A stretch of 45,391 nt of DNA from Acinetobacter celticus (GCF_001707755.1 NZ_MBDL01000005.1:1-45391), one strand, 5' to 3'; positions 1 to 9,434 are shown, counted from the stretch's first letter. Made by a program: numbers and translations. Notes: a model not told the origin generated them from the letters alone.

Positions 1-278
1 TAAAGGGCACCAATCTTGGCTCATCAATTTTCTGACAAATATTTCTCAAATAAACTTCGAGTAATTTCTACCATCAATCAATGAAAATAATTTCGATCAA
101 TCAATCAGTAAAAATCCACACAAGTTGTTCTTCATAAGCTCTTAATGATCTTTCTAACACCTCGTCAGTGCTAGAAGCTGGACTCAATATACTTAACAAC
201 TCAGCACTTCATGCTTCGTTCGTTTCCGTCTATCTCGTCGGTATGGGTGCATTCTAGTGGATTTAGAAATCATTGCAA
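1..278 (-). repeat. Left copy of inverted rrn promoter-leader repeat
   Basis: Read on the minus strand, this stretch matches 45015-45292 base for base as far as I could compare by eye. It holds the rRNA promoter and the 5' leader of an rRNA operon whose 16S gene lies beyond the left edge. The match starts exactly at the -35 hexamer and runs off the window, so the true repeat is longer, probably the whole operon. The two copies are about 45 kb apart and point away from oriC. Confidence 0.93.
251..278 (-). promoter_or_regulatory. rrn core promoter (left operon)
   Basis: On the minus strand, TTGCAA (273-278) and TAGAAT (251-256) are separated by 16 bp and followed by a GC-rich discriminator, GCACCC, typical of stringently controlled rRNA promoters. 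The sequence upstream (279-340) is rich in A and T runs and could act as an UP element. It differs from the upstream sequence of the right-hand operon. Confidence 0.75.
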
Positions 279-1192
279 CCCCTAATTTAGGTTATTCTTA
301 ACGGATGTATTTTTTTTCTACAAAAATGGCAAAAAAAGTGCTTTTTTATCTATTTTTTAGTCAATTTTTATAAAAATTTCGTATTTATTCGAATTTATCT
401 TTCAAATATACCTATTCATTGCAAAAAACTTCTCTCTGATAACTTTTAAGATAAAACACTTCAATATTTCTCTATCTATATCGTTGTTTGTATTTTTTCA
501 TGAATGACGACTTTGTTGACTAAGCTTACTTACACCACTTATATAGATAAAACGACATATCACTTGATCCCAAAAACCTGAGTTACTTTTTTTGCTCCAA
601 CCAAATCAACTCAATACTTATGGCGACACCTAAACAGCAATACTGAGGGTTTTTAAATCTGAGCTTTTATTGACGTATGGCCATTTATTAAGGCTCAACC
701 CATGAGTCGCAAGTAAAACCACAAGGGATGCAATTGACATTAGATAGATTTCTCACCTTAATACTTTAGAAAATGCAGAGCGATAGCACCTTAGACAATA
801 TTATTATGAGCACGACTTAAAAAACCTGTACCACCCAAAAGAAAATAAGGTAAGCATGTCGTTAAAAAATAGGATTGTTAAATTTAGAAAAATAAAAGGA
901 AGAGATCTCTCCCAAAATCTCTTCCTTGGAGTTGAATCTTTAATCGATCCATCGCATTATAATTATAGTTATTTTTAAACAACTTACGAAAAATAGTCTT
1001 CTGGGGGAAGAAGCTTTAAATCGTGAAGTCAGTACTATTTCCCACCCTCTAGATTTTCTTTTTTCTATCATTCTCTAGACGAATAAATCTTATACATAAT
1101 AATATTAAAATGCAATCCATTTGGCAAAATTTAACTCTTGTTTTCATAAGGTTTTTTTTGAATTTACTTATCTATTTTAGTAATATACTAAT
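279..1192. other. AT-rich intergenic stretch, no gene recognised
   Basis: About 900 bp between the left rrn promoter and the tyrS terminator. No frame stays open for a convincing length on either strand. The minus-strand text at about 480-840 has short open stretches broken by stops and could be a decayed gene, but I recognise no family. A strong stem-loop lies at 896-927 and is listed separately. Confidence 0.5.
896..927 (-). terminator. Stem-loop with T-rich tail on the minus strand
   Basis: An 11-bp perfect stem (AAGGAAGAGAT / ATCTCTTCCTT) with a 10-nt loop. Read leftward it is followed by a T-rich tract (TTTTATTTTT), so it can end minus-strand transcripts. tyrS already has its own terminator at 1193-1220, so this one may be a backup or may end an unknown short RNA from 930-1190. 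Confidence 0.55.
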
Positions 1193-1220
1193 TCAAAAAA
1201 AAGCAGACCAAAGTCTGCTT
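1193..1220 (-). terminator. tyrS terminator
   Basis: AAGCAGAC (1201-1208) and GTCTGCTT (1213-1220) form a stem with a CAAA loop. Read leftward it ends in a T run (complement of the A run just before 1201). It lies just downstream of the tyrS stop codon. T residues also follow on the plus side, so it may work both ways. Confidence 0.85.
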
Positions 1221-1241
1221 TTTTCAATGCTTTAGCTTAAA

Positions 1242-2456
1242 TTAATCGATAAAAATTACTTTTGCGATGGCTTTTTTACTGGCTTGAACAATTAAAGTTA
1301 CATTTTCTTTAACCGAAAATGAAGCATCAACAGTATTCCAATCCACTTTTACAGCACCGCGCGCAATCGCATCTTTGGCTTGTGCCGCGTTCTTGGTTAA
1401 ACCCGCCTCACGTAGAATAGAGGTAATAAAAAGCTCGCCCCCAAATTCTGCACGAGAAATTGTCACTTCAGGTGTACCTTCTGGCAATTCACCTTCCGTA
1501 ATTAAATTTCCAGCCCCTTTATGCGCATGTGCAGCCGCATCACTTCCATGAAAACGCTCAACCAATTCCAGTGCAAGAATTTTTTTCACATCCTGAGGAT
1601 TACACCCTTCAGCCACTTCTTTTAATAGAAGTTGAATTTCTTCAATGGATTTAAAGCTTAAAAGGTCAAAATAACGCTCAATCAAGCTATCTGGCATAGA
1701 CAGTACTTTTTGGTACATCGCGCCTGGTGCATCAAACACACCAATATAATTGCCTAAAGATTTAGACATTTTATTTACGCCATCTAAACCTTCAAGGATG
1801 GGTACAGTAATACATACCTGTGCTTCTTGATCAAAACGCCCTTGTAAAGTACGTCCCATCAACAAGTTAAAGGTTTGATCTGTTCCACCTAACTCTACAT
1901 CTGCTTCTAGCGCAATCGAGTCATAACCCTGAACCAAAGGATACAAAAATTCATGAATCGCAATCGGTTGATGATTATTGTAACGCTTCGTAAAATCATC
2001 ACGTTCCAACATCCGCGCTACTGTTTGTTGCGAAGCCAACTGAATTAAATCAGCTGCGGTTTTTTCAGCAAACCATTCTGAGTTAAAACGAACTTTGGTT
2101 TTCTTCGGATCAAGAATTTTAAACACTTGTTCTTGATAAGTTTTTGCATTTTCAAGCACTTGTTCACGTGACAATGGCGGACGTGTGGCACTTTTACCCG
2201 TTGGATCACCAATCATGGCGGTATAATCGCCAATCAAGAATGTGACATCGTGTCCTAAATCTTGAAACACTTTTAACTTATTAATTAAGACCGTATGACC
2301 CAAATGTAAATCGGGTGCAGTCGGATCAAAACCCGCTTTAATTTTAAGCGGACGATTTTCTTTCAATTTTTTCAGAAGATCTTCTTCAGAAATAATTTCG
2401 TGAGTGCCTCGTTGAATGAGAGCAAGTTGTTCTTCAGCCGGCAGGAAATTTGACAT
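1242..2456 (-). CDS. tyrS: Tyrosyl-tRNA synthetase
   Basis: Charges tRNA-Tyr with tyrosine using ATP in the cytoplasm. The 404-residue protein carries the class I signature HLGH at about residues 51-54 (after [10 protein letters not shown]) and KMSKS at about 229-233, so it belongs to the KMSKS-type bacterial TyrRS group. The last 70 or so residues ([10 protein letters not shown] onward) look like the S4-type RNA-binding domain. I chose the ATG at 2456 ([10 protein letters not shown]). An in-frame ATG at 2474 would add six residues, but it sits very close to a -10-like TAGTATAT and lacks a ribosome site. The gene is divergent from anmK with only about 80 bp between the starts, so the promoters must overlap. 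It ends in its own hairpin terminator. Confidence 0.96.
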   Translation of the reverse strand: MSNFLPAEEQLALIQRGTHEIISEEDLLKKLKENRPLKIKAGFDPTAPDLHLGHTVLINKLKVFQDLGHDVTFLIGDYTAMIGDPTGKSATRPPLSREQVLENAKTYQEQVFKILDPKKTKVRFNSEWFAEKTAADLIQLASQQTVARMLERDDFTKRYNNHQPIAIHEFLYPLVQGYDSIALEADVELGGTDQTFNLLMGRTLQGRFDQEAQVCITVPILEGLDGVNKMSKSLGNYIGVFDAPGAMYQKVLSMPDSLIERYFDLLSFKSIEEIQLLLKEVAEGCNPQDVKKILALELVERFHGSDAAAHAHKGAGNLITEGELPEGTPEVTISRAEFGGELFITSILREAGLTKNAAQAKDAIARGAVKVDWNTVDASFSVKENVTLIVQASKKAIAKVIFID

Positions 2457-2537
2457 CACAAAACCCAAACACATCAGTTATTCAATTTGTGCGATATACT
2501 AACATTTTTTCAGCACATTGCAGGCTTTAGAATCATC

Positions 2538-3665
2538 ATGACAGCGATCTATATTGGAGTAATGACCGGTACAAGTATGGATGGTGTAGATATTGCTGCG
2601 ACTTCTTTTGATCCATTACAACTTCATGCCACGCTCACACTGGAATTTGACCCCAATTTACGTGATGAACTCATGGCGCTCACACTGCCCAGTGATAACG
2701 AAATTGACCGTATGGGTGTGGCCGATGTGGCATTGGCCACTATGATTGGTCATGGCATTAATCGCTTAATTGAAGAAAATCACCTAGATCGGAGTCAAAT
2801 TAAAGCCATTGGCTCGCATGGGCAAACCATTCGTCATCGTCCCGAACATGGTTTTAGCCTGCAAATTGGCGACCCCAACATTATTACTGAAATGACCCAA
2901 ATCCCTGTCATCTCTGACTTTCGCCGTCGTGATATGGCGGCAGGCGGTCAAGGTGCCCCATTGGTTCCTGCATTTCATCAAGATGTTTTCCAACACCCCA
3001 GCATCCACCGCGTAATTTTAAATTTAGGTGGCATTGCCAATGTCAGTTTATTACCCGCAGGCCATCCTGATGCTGTTTATGGTTTCGATACAGGCCCAGC
3101 CAATATCTTAATGGATGCTTGGTGTCACCGTTATACCGGCCAACCCTATGATGAAAATGGTAATTGGGCCGCCTATGGCACGCCTATTCGTAACCTTTTA
3201 GATCGCTTGCAAGCCCATGCATATTTTTCTAAAGAGCCCCCGAAAAGCACAGGCCGAGAAGATTTCAATTTAGAATGGTTGGATGAACAAATCGCCGATT
3301 GGCGTAATGACCAAGAATATAATGAGCTAGAAGATAGTCCTGAAAATGTACAAGCCACTTTACTTAAACTCACCACGCGCGCGATTAAAAAAGCCATTTA
3401 TCGCTCAGATATGGACACGGGTGAAGTCTATGTGTGTGGTGGTGGCGCCTATAATTCACATTTATTAGAACAATTAAGATGGCGTTTACGCAAACACCAA
3501 TGGACGGTACAAAGTACAGCAGACTTAGGTTTAAACCCAACATGGGTAGAAGCCACAGCTTTTGCTTGGCTGGCCATGCGCTTTATGAAGCAACTTAGTG
3601 GTAATTTACCCGCTGTGACAGGTGCTAAAGGTAAGCGTATTTTAGGGACCATTACCGCCGTTTAA
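2538..3665 (+). CDS. anmK: 1,6-anhydro-N-acetylmuramic acid kinase
   Basis: Phosphorylates and opens anhydroMurNAc released from peptidoglycan, giving MurNAc-6-phosphate for cell-wall recycling. The 375-residue protein opens with YIGVMTGTSMDGVD, the diagnostic phosphate-binding segment of AnmK, and contains GFDTGPANILMD and VCGGGAYN, further ASKHA-fold nucleotide and sugar contact segments. The start at 2538 is preferred because the family begins a few residues before YIGVMTGTSMDG. An ATG at 2487 would add 17 unrelated residues. It is divergent from tyrS and convergent with mltB, which makes the anhydromuropeptides this pathway uses. mpl, another recycling enzyme, is 4 kb away. Confidence 0.95.
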   Translation: MTAIYIGVMTGTSMDGVDIAATSFDPLQLHATLTLEFDPNLRDELMALTLPSDNEIDRMGVADVALATMIGHGINRLIEENHLDRSQIKAIGSHGQTIRHRPEHGFSLQIGDPNIITEMTQIPVISDFRRRDMAAGGQGAPLVPAFHQDVFQHPSIHRVILNLGGIANVSLLPAGHPDAVYGFDTGPANILMDAWCHRYTGQPYDENGNWAAYGTPIRNLLDRLQAHAYFSKEPPKSTGREDFNLEWLDEQIADWRNDQEYNELEDSPENVQATLLKLTTRAIKKAIYRSDMDTGEVYVCGGGAYNSHLLEQLRWRLRKHQWTVQSTADLGLNPTWVEATAFAWLAMRFMKQLSGNLPAVTGAKGKRILGTITAV

Positions 3666-3684
3666 TATTCCCCCCATAAAAATG

Positions 3685-3710
3685 AAAAAACCTGCAATTG
3701 CAGGTTTTTT
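3685..3710. terminator. Bidirectional terminator anmK / mltB
   Basis: A run of six A, the 14-base palindrome CCTGCAATTGCAGG (3691-3704) and six T. The symmetry serves both convergent genes, anmK from the left and the MltB-type gene from the right. Confidence 0.9.
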
Positions 3711-3721
3711 CAGCATAAAAC

Positions 3722-5017
3722 TTAGCGCATCATCTTTTTGGCATTTTCATAACGAAACGCACTTAAAATTTGCTGTCCGGCACGCCCTGTTGGACTGAAG
3801 CCCAAACGAATTTGCTCCTGACGAATAGCTTGACGGCTCTTATCCCCAATCAAACCATCGACTGCACCAATATCATAGCCACGATTGAGTAAAAATTGCT
3901 GAATTTCGCGACGCTCTACACGTGATGTACCTGCATCATCTGTAGGCCAAGGCGTACTAAAACCACCGTTACCCTGTAAACGATCTGATAAATGCGCAAT
4001 CGCTAAGGCATAACTTTCAGCTGCGTTATAACTATATATAGCATCAAAGTTTTTAAAGACTAAAAACACCGGCCCATTTGCACCCGCTGGCGCCATTAAA
4101 CCTGCTTGTGAGCTTTCAGTTAAAGCCCCCTGAATCAGCGGTGAGCCATCCGCTCGCACAATGCCTTGATCCACCCAACTGCTTAAGGATTTTTTATTGC
4201 GTCGACTTTCACCACCAATAGATAGACCTTGCGGTATTTTTACCTCAAAACCCCATGGCTGTCCTGTTTGCCAACCACGCTTTTTTAAGAAATTGGCTGT
4301 AGAAGCCAAGGCATCTGCCGTACTGGAAACCAAGTCACGACGACCATCACCATCAAAATCGACAGCAAGTTCTTCATAGGTAGACGGCATAAACTGCGTA
4401 TGGCCAAATGCGCCTGCCCAAGAACCTTTCAATTGCTGCTCGGTTAAATCGCCACGTTGCAAAATACGCATAGCTGCAAAAAATTCGCCACGGAAATAAC
4501 CTTGGCGACGCCCTTCACAACTCAGCGTACCCAAAGACTGTAATAAAGGATAAGAACCCGAAATACCACCAAAGTTGCTTTCTACACCCCAAACAGCAAC
4601 AACTGTTTCTGCAGGAACACCATATGTGGTCGCAACACGATTCAATACAGCACGATGTTGCACCAATTGTTGTTGACCAAGCTGCACGCGCTCATCATCC
4701 ACTAAACCAGATAAATAATCCCAAATTGGCGTGGAAAATTCTGGTTGATAGTTGAGTTTCTCAATCACTGAATAATCAGGCGTTAAATTTTGTGTGTAGC
4801 GGTCATAAGTATTCGCTAAAACACCAGAATTGATGGCTTGGCTTCGTAAATTTGCTAAACAGTTTTGAAAATTATTTTGAGAAGAATAAGACGATTGCGA
4901 ATTTGACATTATTGGGTTGGCTGTCGTTGTAACAGATTGACCATTAATAATTAGCTCCGCTTGCGCCTGAGACATTGCAAATATAGCTAAACCTAAGACT
5001 GATACTAATTGGCGCAT
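3722..5017 (-). CDS. mltB: Lytic murein transglycosylase, MltB family
   Basis: Predicted periplasmic enzyme that cleaves the MurNAc-GlcNAc bond of peptidoglycan with 1,6-anhydro ring formation. The N terminus (MRQLVSVLGLAIFAMSQAQA) is a Sec signal peptide. No lipobox cysteine is present, unlike E. coli MltB, so a soluble form is expected. The catalytic glutamate is in VWGVESNFGG. GAFGHTQFMPSTY and DFDGDGRRDL are further SLT_2 motifs. The last 60 residues (REIQQFLLNRGYDIGAVDG) form a peptidoglycan-binding domain of the PG_binding_1 type. The ATG at 5017 has AAGGA four bases upstream. An ATG at 5029 and one at 5074 are alternatives. The promoter region is the repeat cluster at 5118-5440. Confidence 0.9.
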   Translation of the reverse strand: MRQLVSVLGLAIFAMSQAQAELIINGQSVTTTANPIMSNSQSSYSSQNNFQNCLANLRSQAINSGVLANTYDRYTQNLTPDYSVIEKLNYQPEFSTPIWDYLSGLVDDERVQLGQQQLVQHRAVLNRVATTYGVPAETVVAVWGVESNFGGISGSYPLLQSLGTLSCEGRRQGYFRGEFFAAMRILQRGDLTEQQLKGSWAGAFGHTQFMPSTYEELAVDFDGDGRRDLVSSTADALASTANFLKKRGWQTGQPWGFEVKIPQGLSIGGESRRNKKSLSSWVDQGIVRADGSPLIQGALTESSQAGLMAPAGANGPVFLVFKNFDAIYSYNAAESYALAIAHLSDRLQGNGGFSTPWPTDDAGTSRVERREIQQFLLNRGYDIGAVDGLIGDKSRQAIRQEQIRLGFSPTGRAGQQILSAFRYENAKKMMR

Positions 5018-5117
5018 GACATCCTTCATCTTTTTAAACTCAAATGATGAGTACACCATAGCATCACTACACATGAATAAAAGATGAAGATCTGTAATTT
5101 CAAATTCATTTTAGTGT

Positions 5118-5440
5118 TTTAAATTCAAAAACCACTTTTAAATTTAAAATTTTATCCACAGCGATTATTTAAATTCATTTTCCAGAAAATTGTTTTGAAT
5201 TTAAAAATCAATATCTTTAAATTCAAACAAAGTTATCCACAATTTTTAAAATATACTCAACAAAAACAATTGCATTCAATTTTGAATTTAAACTCTCAAA
5301 ATTTAAATTCAAAATCACGAACTTTGAATTCATTTACAGCAAAAACCGCCTAAACTGTTTTAAATTCAAACTATTTTTACAAATTCATTTCTTTTTGAAT
5401 TCAAACCGCGCTTTTAAATTCATTCTTCAACTTTAAATTC
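5118..5440. repeat. Cluster of TTTAAATTC / GAATTTAAA repeats with two DnaA boxes
   Basis: By hand I count nine exact 9-mers: TTTAAATTC at 5118, 5168, 5216, 5302, 5359, 5413 and 5432, and GAATTTAAA at 5197 and 5284. Several extend to TTTAAATTCAAA, and further near copies (AAATTCATT, TTTGAATTC, TTTAAATTTAAA at 5137) lie between them. Exact DnaA boxes TTATCCACA lie at 5152-5160 and 5233-5241. The spacing is irregular, so it is not a CRISPR or a simple tandem repeat. It occupies most of the 600-bp gap between the mltB start and the purK terminator and has no gene. Confidence 0.8.
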
Positions 5441-5567
5441 AAAGTAGTTTTTTAAATTATTTTTTAATATAAACAGCCGAACATTTGATACTCAACAATA
5501 AGTATTAAGCATCCAATATAGAGTTGGTCTTTCAAAAGAGGCGCAATGATGCCTGAACTATAGACAC

Positions 5568-5594
5568 AAAAAAAGCGGTCATTGGCATGACCGC
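5568..5594 (-). terminator. purEK terminator
   Basis: GCGGTCAT (5575-5582) and ATGACCGC (5587-5594) pair around a TGGC loop. Read leftward the stem runs into a T tract (complement of the A run at 5568-5574). It lies just beyond the purK stop codon. Confidence 0.9.
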
Positions 5595-5617
5595 TTTTTT
5601 ATCATTCAAACTTAAGT

Positions 5618-6739
5618 TTAAATGGTCATATCTTCGCTTAATGACAAAGGATTGGGTAAAATTTTCGCCAATTGACGACATAATGTTGTCAATTTAGTCG
5701 AATCATTTGGCATTAAAGTAATGTGGCCAATCTTACGGCCTTCGCGTTCAGTCTTATCATACAGATGTAAATGAACACCTTCTAAAGCCAAAACATCTTC
5801 AGTTTTTGGATATTGACCAATAATATTGACCATAACGGTCGGCCGCACCACTTCTGTTGAACCCAAAGGCAAGCCTGCCACGGCACGGACATGGTTTTCA
5901 AACTGCGAACAAACTGCACCTTCAATCGACCAATGACCTGAATTGTGCACACGAGGTGCCATCTCATTGGCCAATAAACCATGGCTTGTAACAAACAGCT
6001 CTAAAGTCAAAACACCGATATAATTCAAATGATTCAGCAGGCGAGTAATGTAGTCTTGTGCTACAGGTTGCAAATCTGCACTGTTCGGTGCAGGGACAAT
6101 AGAATGTGACAAAATACCATGATGATGATGATTTTCAGCCAATGGCCAAGTTTTTACATCACCATTTTGACCACGCACGGCAATAATCGACACTTCACGT
6201 GAGAAGGTTACAAAACTTTCTGCAACCAATTCACCAGCAGGGCCAAGTTCCATCCACGCTTGATCAATCTGATCTTCACTACGTAAAACGAATTGACCTT
6301 TGCCATCATAACCACCAGTGGCCGTTTTCAGCACAATCGGTAAGCCTAAAACAGTCACGGCATTCTTTAAGCTGTCCAACGAATTGACCGCTTTATACGG
6401 CGCAACAGGAATGTCTAATTCATCAAACAAAGCTTTTTCAGACAAACGATGTTGTGCAATGGCCAAAGCTTGACGGGGCGGATGCAAAGTTTTGCTTTTG
6501 GTCAATACATCCACATCACTTAATGGCGTATTTTCAAATTCTAAGCTGAATACATCTGCACTGTTAATAAACTGTTGCAGTCCGTTTTCAGCTTTGGTTG
6601 AAAATACAGGACCCAAAATTTCTGAAGGGCAGTCTGTATTGGCTTCAAAAAAAGTGCATTGAATATTCAATGGCAATGCTGCTTGTGCCATCATTCGGCC
6701 CAGTTGGCCGCCACCAAAAATACCGATGGTTTTATCCAT
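5618..6739 (-). CDS. purK: N5-carboxyaminoimidazole ribonucleotide synthase
   Basis: Carries out the ATP- and bicarbonate-dependent carboxylation of AIR to N5-CAIR in purine biosynthesis. The 373-residue protein begins TIGIFGGGQLGRMMAQAA, the PurK nucleotide-binding start, and has an ATP-grasp core (VLKTATGGYDGKGQFVL; AESFVTFSREVS) and the substrate-site segment NEMAPRVHNSGHWSIEGA. It follows purE by 15 bp on the same strand, so the two form an operon that performs consecutive steps, and a strong terminator follows it. Confidence 0.96.
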   Translation of the reverse strand: MDKTIGIFGGGQLGRMMAQAALPLNIQCTFFEANTDCPSEILGPVFSTKAENGLQQFINSADVFSLEFENTPLSDVDVLTKSKTLHPPRQALAIAQHRLSEKALFDELDIPVAPYKAVNSLDSLKNAVTVLGLPIVLKTATGGYDGKGQFVLRSEDQIDQAWMELGPAGELVAESFVTFSREVSIIAVRGQNGDVKTWPLAENHHHHGILSHSIVPAPNSADLQPVAQDYITRLLNHLNYIGVLTLELFVTSHGLLANEMAPRVHNSGHWSIEGAVCSQFENHVRAVAGLPLGSTEVVRPTVMVNIIGQYPKTEDVLALEGVHLHLYDKTEREGRKIGHITLMPNDSTKLTTLCRQLAKILPNPLSLSEDMTI

Positions 6740-6754
6740 GATCTGTGTCTCTTT

Positions 6755-7267
6755 TTAAACTTGGCCCGGAATATTTTTACTTGCCACTTTATCTGTTTGA
6801 GCAGCGCGGAAATCGGCAACATTTTTTGCAATGTCAGGACGCGTTAAACCTAAAATTTGAGCGGCCATAATGGCTGCATTGGTTGCGCCTGCTGGACCAA
6901 TTGCCAATGTTCCCACAGCAATACCTGCTGGCATTTGCACGATTGACAACAAAGAATCTACACCATTTAGAATAGATGACTTTACTGGCACACCCAATAC
7001 AGGAAGATCAGTTTTGGCTGCACACATACCCGGTAAATGCGCTGCACCACCTGCACCCGCAATAATCACCTGAATACCACGTTCACGCGCAGTTTCAGCA
7101 TATTCAAATAAACGGTCTGGAGTACGATGTGCGGACACAACTTCCGCTTCAAATGGGACACCAAGCTGTTTAAGCATATTGGCAGTGTTTTCTAAGGTTG
7201 CCCAATCGGATTGAGAACCCATGATAATTCCAACGAGAGGTGTGTCTTGTGAAGCGGCCGCATTCAT
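6755..7267 (-). CDS. purE: N5-CAIR mutase (class I PurE)
   Basis: Converts N5-CAIR to CAIR, the step after PurK. Motifs seen: [10 protein letters not shown] near the N terminus, [13 protein letters not shown], and [16 protein letters not shown], all active-site loops of class I PurE. The start at 7267 ([10 protein letters not shown], 170 residues) has GGAA about eight bases upstream and fits the usual 160-170 residue length. A longer frame begins at 7336. It is the first gene of the purEK operon. Confidence 0.95.
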   Translation of the reverse strand: MNAAASQDTPLVGIIMGSQSDWATLENTANMLKQLGVPFEAEVVSAHRTPDRLFEYAETARERGIQVIIAGAGGAAHLPGMCAAKTDLPVLGVPVKSSILNGVDSLLSIVQMPAGIAVGTLAIGPAGATNAAIMAAQILGLTRPDIAKNVADFRAAQTDKVASKNIPGQV

Positions 7268-7458
7268 TGCAATGTTTCCAGAAATAGTTAAGAGAGATAA
7301 ATCTCGACTAGAGCCAAGCTTTAATAAGAGCCCCATATTATAGACTGATTTTCCATCTCACCAAAATTTAACCGTCAAACTAAGTGCTCATTTTTATTAT
7401 TTTCTCTTAAATCTCTAAAAATCTAAGAAAAATCATTGCTTCGAAACAGATAAATAAC

Positions 7459-7797
7459 TTATTGGCTCCGAAAGACAAAATACACGCAACCCAGCAAGCA
7501 AAACCCAGCCCATAAATAATCCAGCTTAAAAGGCTGTTTAAACAGCAAAATCATAAATGGAACAAAAACCAATAGGGTGAGCACTTCTTGGGTAATTTTC
7601 ATTTGTCCCATAGACCAACCATCGGCGGCCAACATGCGGGTTGCTGGAATCATGAAGCTATATTCAAGCAGTGCAATCAGCCAACCAAATAAAATCGCTT
7701 GCCACAAAGGCGCACCGTGTAAAAATTTTAAATGCCCATACCATGCCAACGTCATAAAACAGTTTGAAATAATCAGCAGTAAAAGGGGGAGGGACAT
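7459..7797 (-). CDS. DUF486 family small membrane protein
   Basis: A 112-residue protein with about four hydrophobic segments (LLLLIISNCFMTLAWYGHL; LFGWLIALLEYSFMIPA; EVLTLLVFVPFMILLF; LWAGFCLLGCVYFVF). The MTLAWYGHLK and LIALLEYSFMIPATR segments fit the DUF486 family, distantly related to drug/metabolite transporters. Its substrate is unknown. The start at 7797 (MSLPLLLL) is chosen on family length. An ATG at 7824 would add nine residues. Confidence 0.75.
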   Translation of the reverse strand: MSLPLLLLIISNCFMTLAWYGHLKFLHGAPLWQAILFGWLIALLEYSFMIPATRMLAADGWSMGQMKITQEVLTLLVFVPFMILLFKQPFKLDYLWAGFCLLGCVYFVFRSQ

Positions 7798-8049
7798 AGT
7801 TTTGTATCCAAAATTTTGGAACATAGTTTACGATGTTCTCAGCAGAATACATGTGTTTTTTGACCATGATACTTGCCTTAAAGAGAGAAAAAATATAGCT
7901 ATAAAAAAGGGTTTTAAAACCTCTGAATAGATACAAGAAAAACTATCTTTTCACTCAAACCCTTGCTATCGTTGCTTTTAAATCGAATTAATCACGACAA
8001 CACCACAACAATGAAGTGATGTGTCTATAAAAGCAGTGGAGTTAAGCAT

Positions 8050-9414
8050 ATGCATCTGCATATTTTGGGTATTTGTGGCACCTTTATGGGTTCTTTGGCG
8101 CTGTTAGCACGTGATTTAGGCCATAAAGTAACAGGTTCGGATGCAAATGTTTATCCGCCAATGTCGACCCAACTTGAAAATGCAGGCATTACTTTAATGC
8201 AAGGCTATGATCGTAGTCATTTGCAACCTCACCCAGATTTAGTCATTGTCGGCAATGCCATGAAACGTGGTATTGATGCCGTGGAATATATGCTCAATGC
8301 AGGCCTACCTTATATTTCAGGCCCACAGTTTTTGGCTGATCACGTCCTACAAGGCAAACATGTCTTAGGCGTTGCAGGAACACACGGTAAAACCACGACC
8401 ACGACGATGTTGGCTTGGGTATTGGATCAAGCAGGGTTAAATCCTGGTTTCTTAATTGGTGGTGTACCTTTAGGTTTTAGTGAAAGTGCACGATTAGGTG
8501 GTGGACAATATTTCTGCGTAGAAGCCGATGAATATGATTCTGCTTTCTTTGATAAACGCTCTAAATTTGTTCATTATCATCCGAAAACCGCCATTTTAAA
8601 TAATCTTGAATTTGACCATGCCGATATCTTTGATGACTTGGCAGCCATTCAAAAGCAATTCCATCATTTGGTTCGTACCATTCCAAGCGAAGGTCGCATT
8701 ATTGCCCCCATTACTGAAAGCAATATTGATGAAGTTTTAGAGCAGGGTTGTTGGACGCCAGTCGTTCGTACATCTTTAGATGCCAACGAGGCTGCTGAAG
8801 TTTATGCAGAGCAACTATCAGCAGATGGCTCTCACTTTAAAGTACTACAACACGGTGTCGTCAAAGGTGAAGTGAAGTGGAATATGACTGGACAACACAG
8901 TGTTGCCAATGCCTTAGCAACCATTGTCGCAGCCGAGCATGTTGGGGTTTCTATTGAAACAGCTTGTGAAGCCTTATCGAATTTTGGCGGTGTAAAACGC
9001 CGTATGGAACTTTTGGGTACAATCCGTGGGATTGAGGTTTATGATGATTTTGCCCATCACCCGACTGCAATTGACACCACTTTAGAAGGTGCCCGTAAGC
9101 GCTTAGGTGAACGAAAACTTTGGGCAGTGATTGAACCACGTTCAAATACCATGCGTATGGGGAGCCATAAAGATGGTTTGGCTTATTCTGCACGTTTGGC
9201 GAATGAAGTCATTTGGTATCAACCTGAAGGTTTAGATTGGGATTTACAACCTGTGATTGAGGCTGCACCCAATAATGCAGTGATTGCACGTACTTTGGAT
9301 GAAATTATTCAAACGATTGCGACTCAAGCAGGTGAGGGCGATGCTGTGGTGATTATGTCAAATGGCGGTTTTGGCGGGCTACACCAAAAACTGATTGGTG
9401 CTTTAAAAGCATAA
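8050..9414 (+). CDS. mpl: UDP-MurNAc:L-Ala-gamma-D-Glu-mDAP ligase
   Basis: Recycles murein tripeptide by joining it to UDP-MurNAc, feeding it back to peptidoglycan synthesis. The 454-residue protein begins HILGICGTFMGSLALLARDLGHKVTGSD (Rossmann-like domain, in two contiguous parts), has the Mur-ligase P-loop GTHGKTT at about residues 110-116, and carries VEADEYDSAFFDKRSKFVHY and YDDFAHHPTAI, motifs shared by Mpl and MurC. The FGGLHQKL C terminus fits Mpl. The TGGAG element lies about nine bases before the ATG. Together with anmK and mltB it makes this stretch rich in wall-recycling functions, though not as one operon. Confidence 0.95.
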   Translation: MHLHILGICGTFMGSLALLARDLGHKVTGSDANVYPPMSTQLENAGITLMQGYDRSHLQPHPDLVIVGNAMKRGIDAVEYMLNAGLPYISGPQFLADHVLQGKHVLGVAGTHGKTTTTTMLAWVLDQAGLNPGFLIGGVPLGFSESARLGGGQYFCVEADEYDSAFFDKRSKFVHYHPKTAILNNLEFDHADIFDDLAAIQKQFHHLVRTIPSEGRIIAPITESNIDEVLEQGCWTPVVRTSLDANEAAEVYAEQLSADGSHFKVLQHGVVKGEVKWNMTGQHSVANALATIVAAEHVGVSIETACEALSNFGGVKRRMELLGTIRGIEVYDDFAHHPTAIDTTLEGARKRLGERKLWAVIEPRSNTMRMGSHKDGLAYSARLANEVIWYQPEGLDWDLQPVIEAAPNNAVIARTLDEIIQTIATQAGEGDAVVIMSNGGFGGLHQKLIGALKA

Positions 9415-9434
9415 CAACAGATATAGTTTAAAAT

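Noticed and set aside
2160..2174. TTGTTCACGTGACAA, a parS-like palindrome in tyrS
   Set aside because: One base is missing in each half relative to parS (GTTCAC instead of GTTTCAC), so half-site spacing is wrong.
5118..5440. CRISPR array
   Set aside because: The repeat unit is only 9-12 bases, in both orientations and with irregular spacing; no cas genes are in the window.
6186..6202. CTTCACGTGAGAAG in purK
   Set aside because: The half-sites are not symmetric around CACGTG in the parS way; likely chance.
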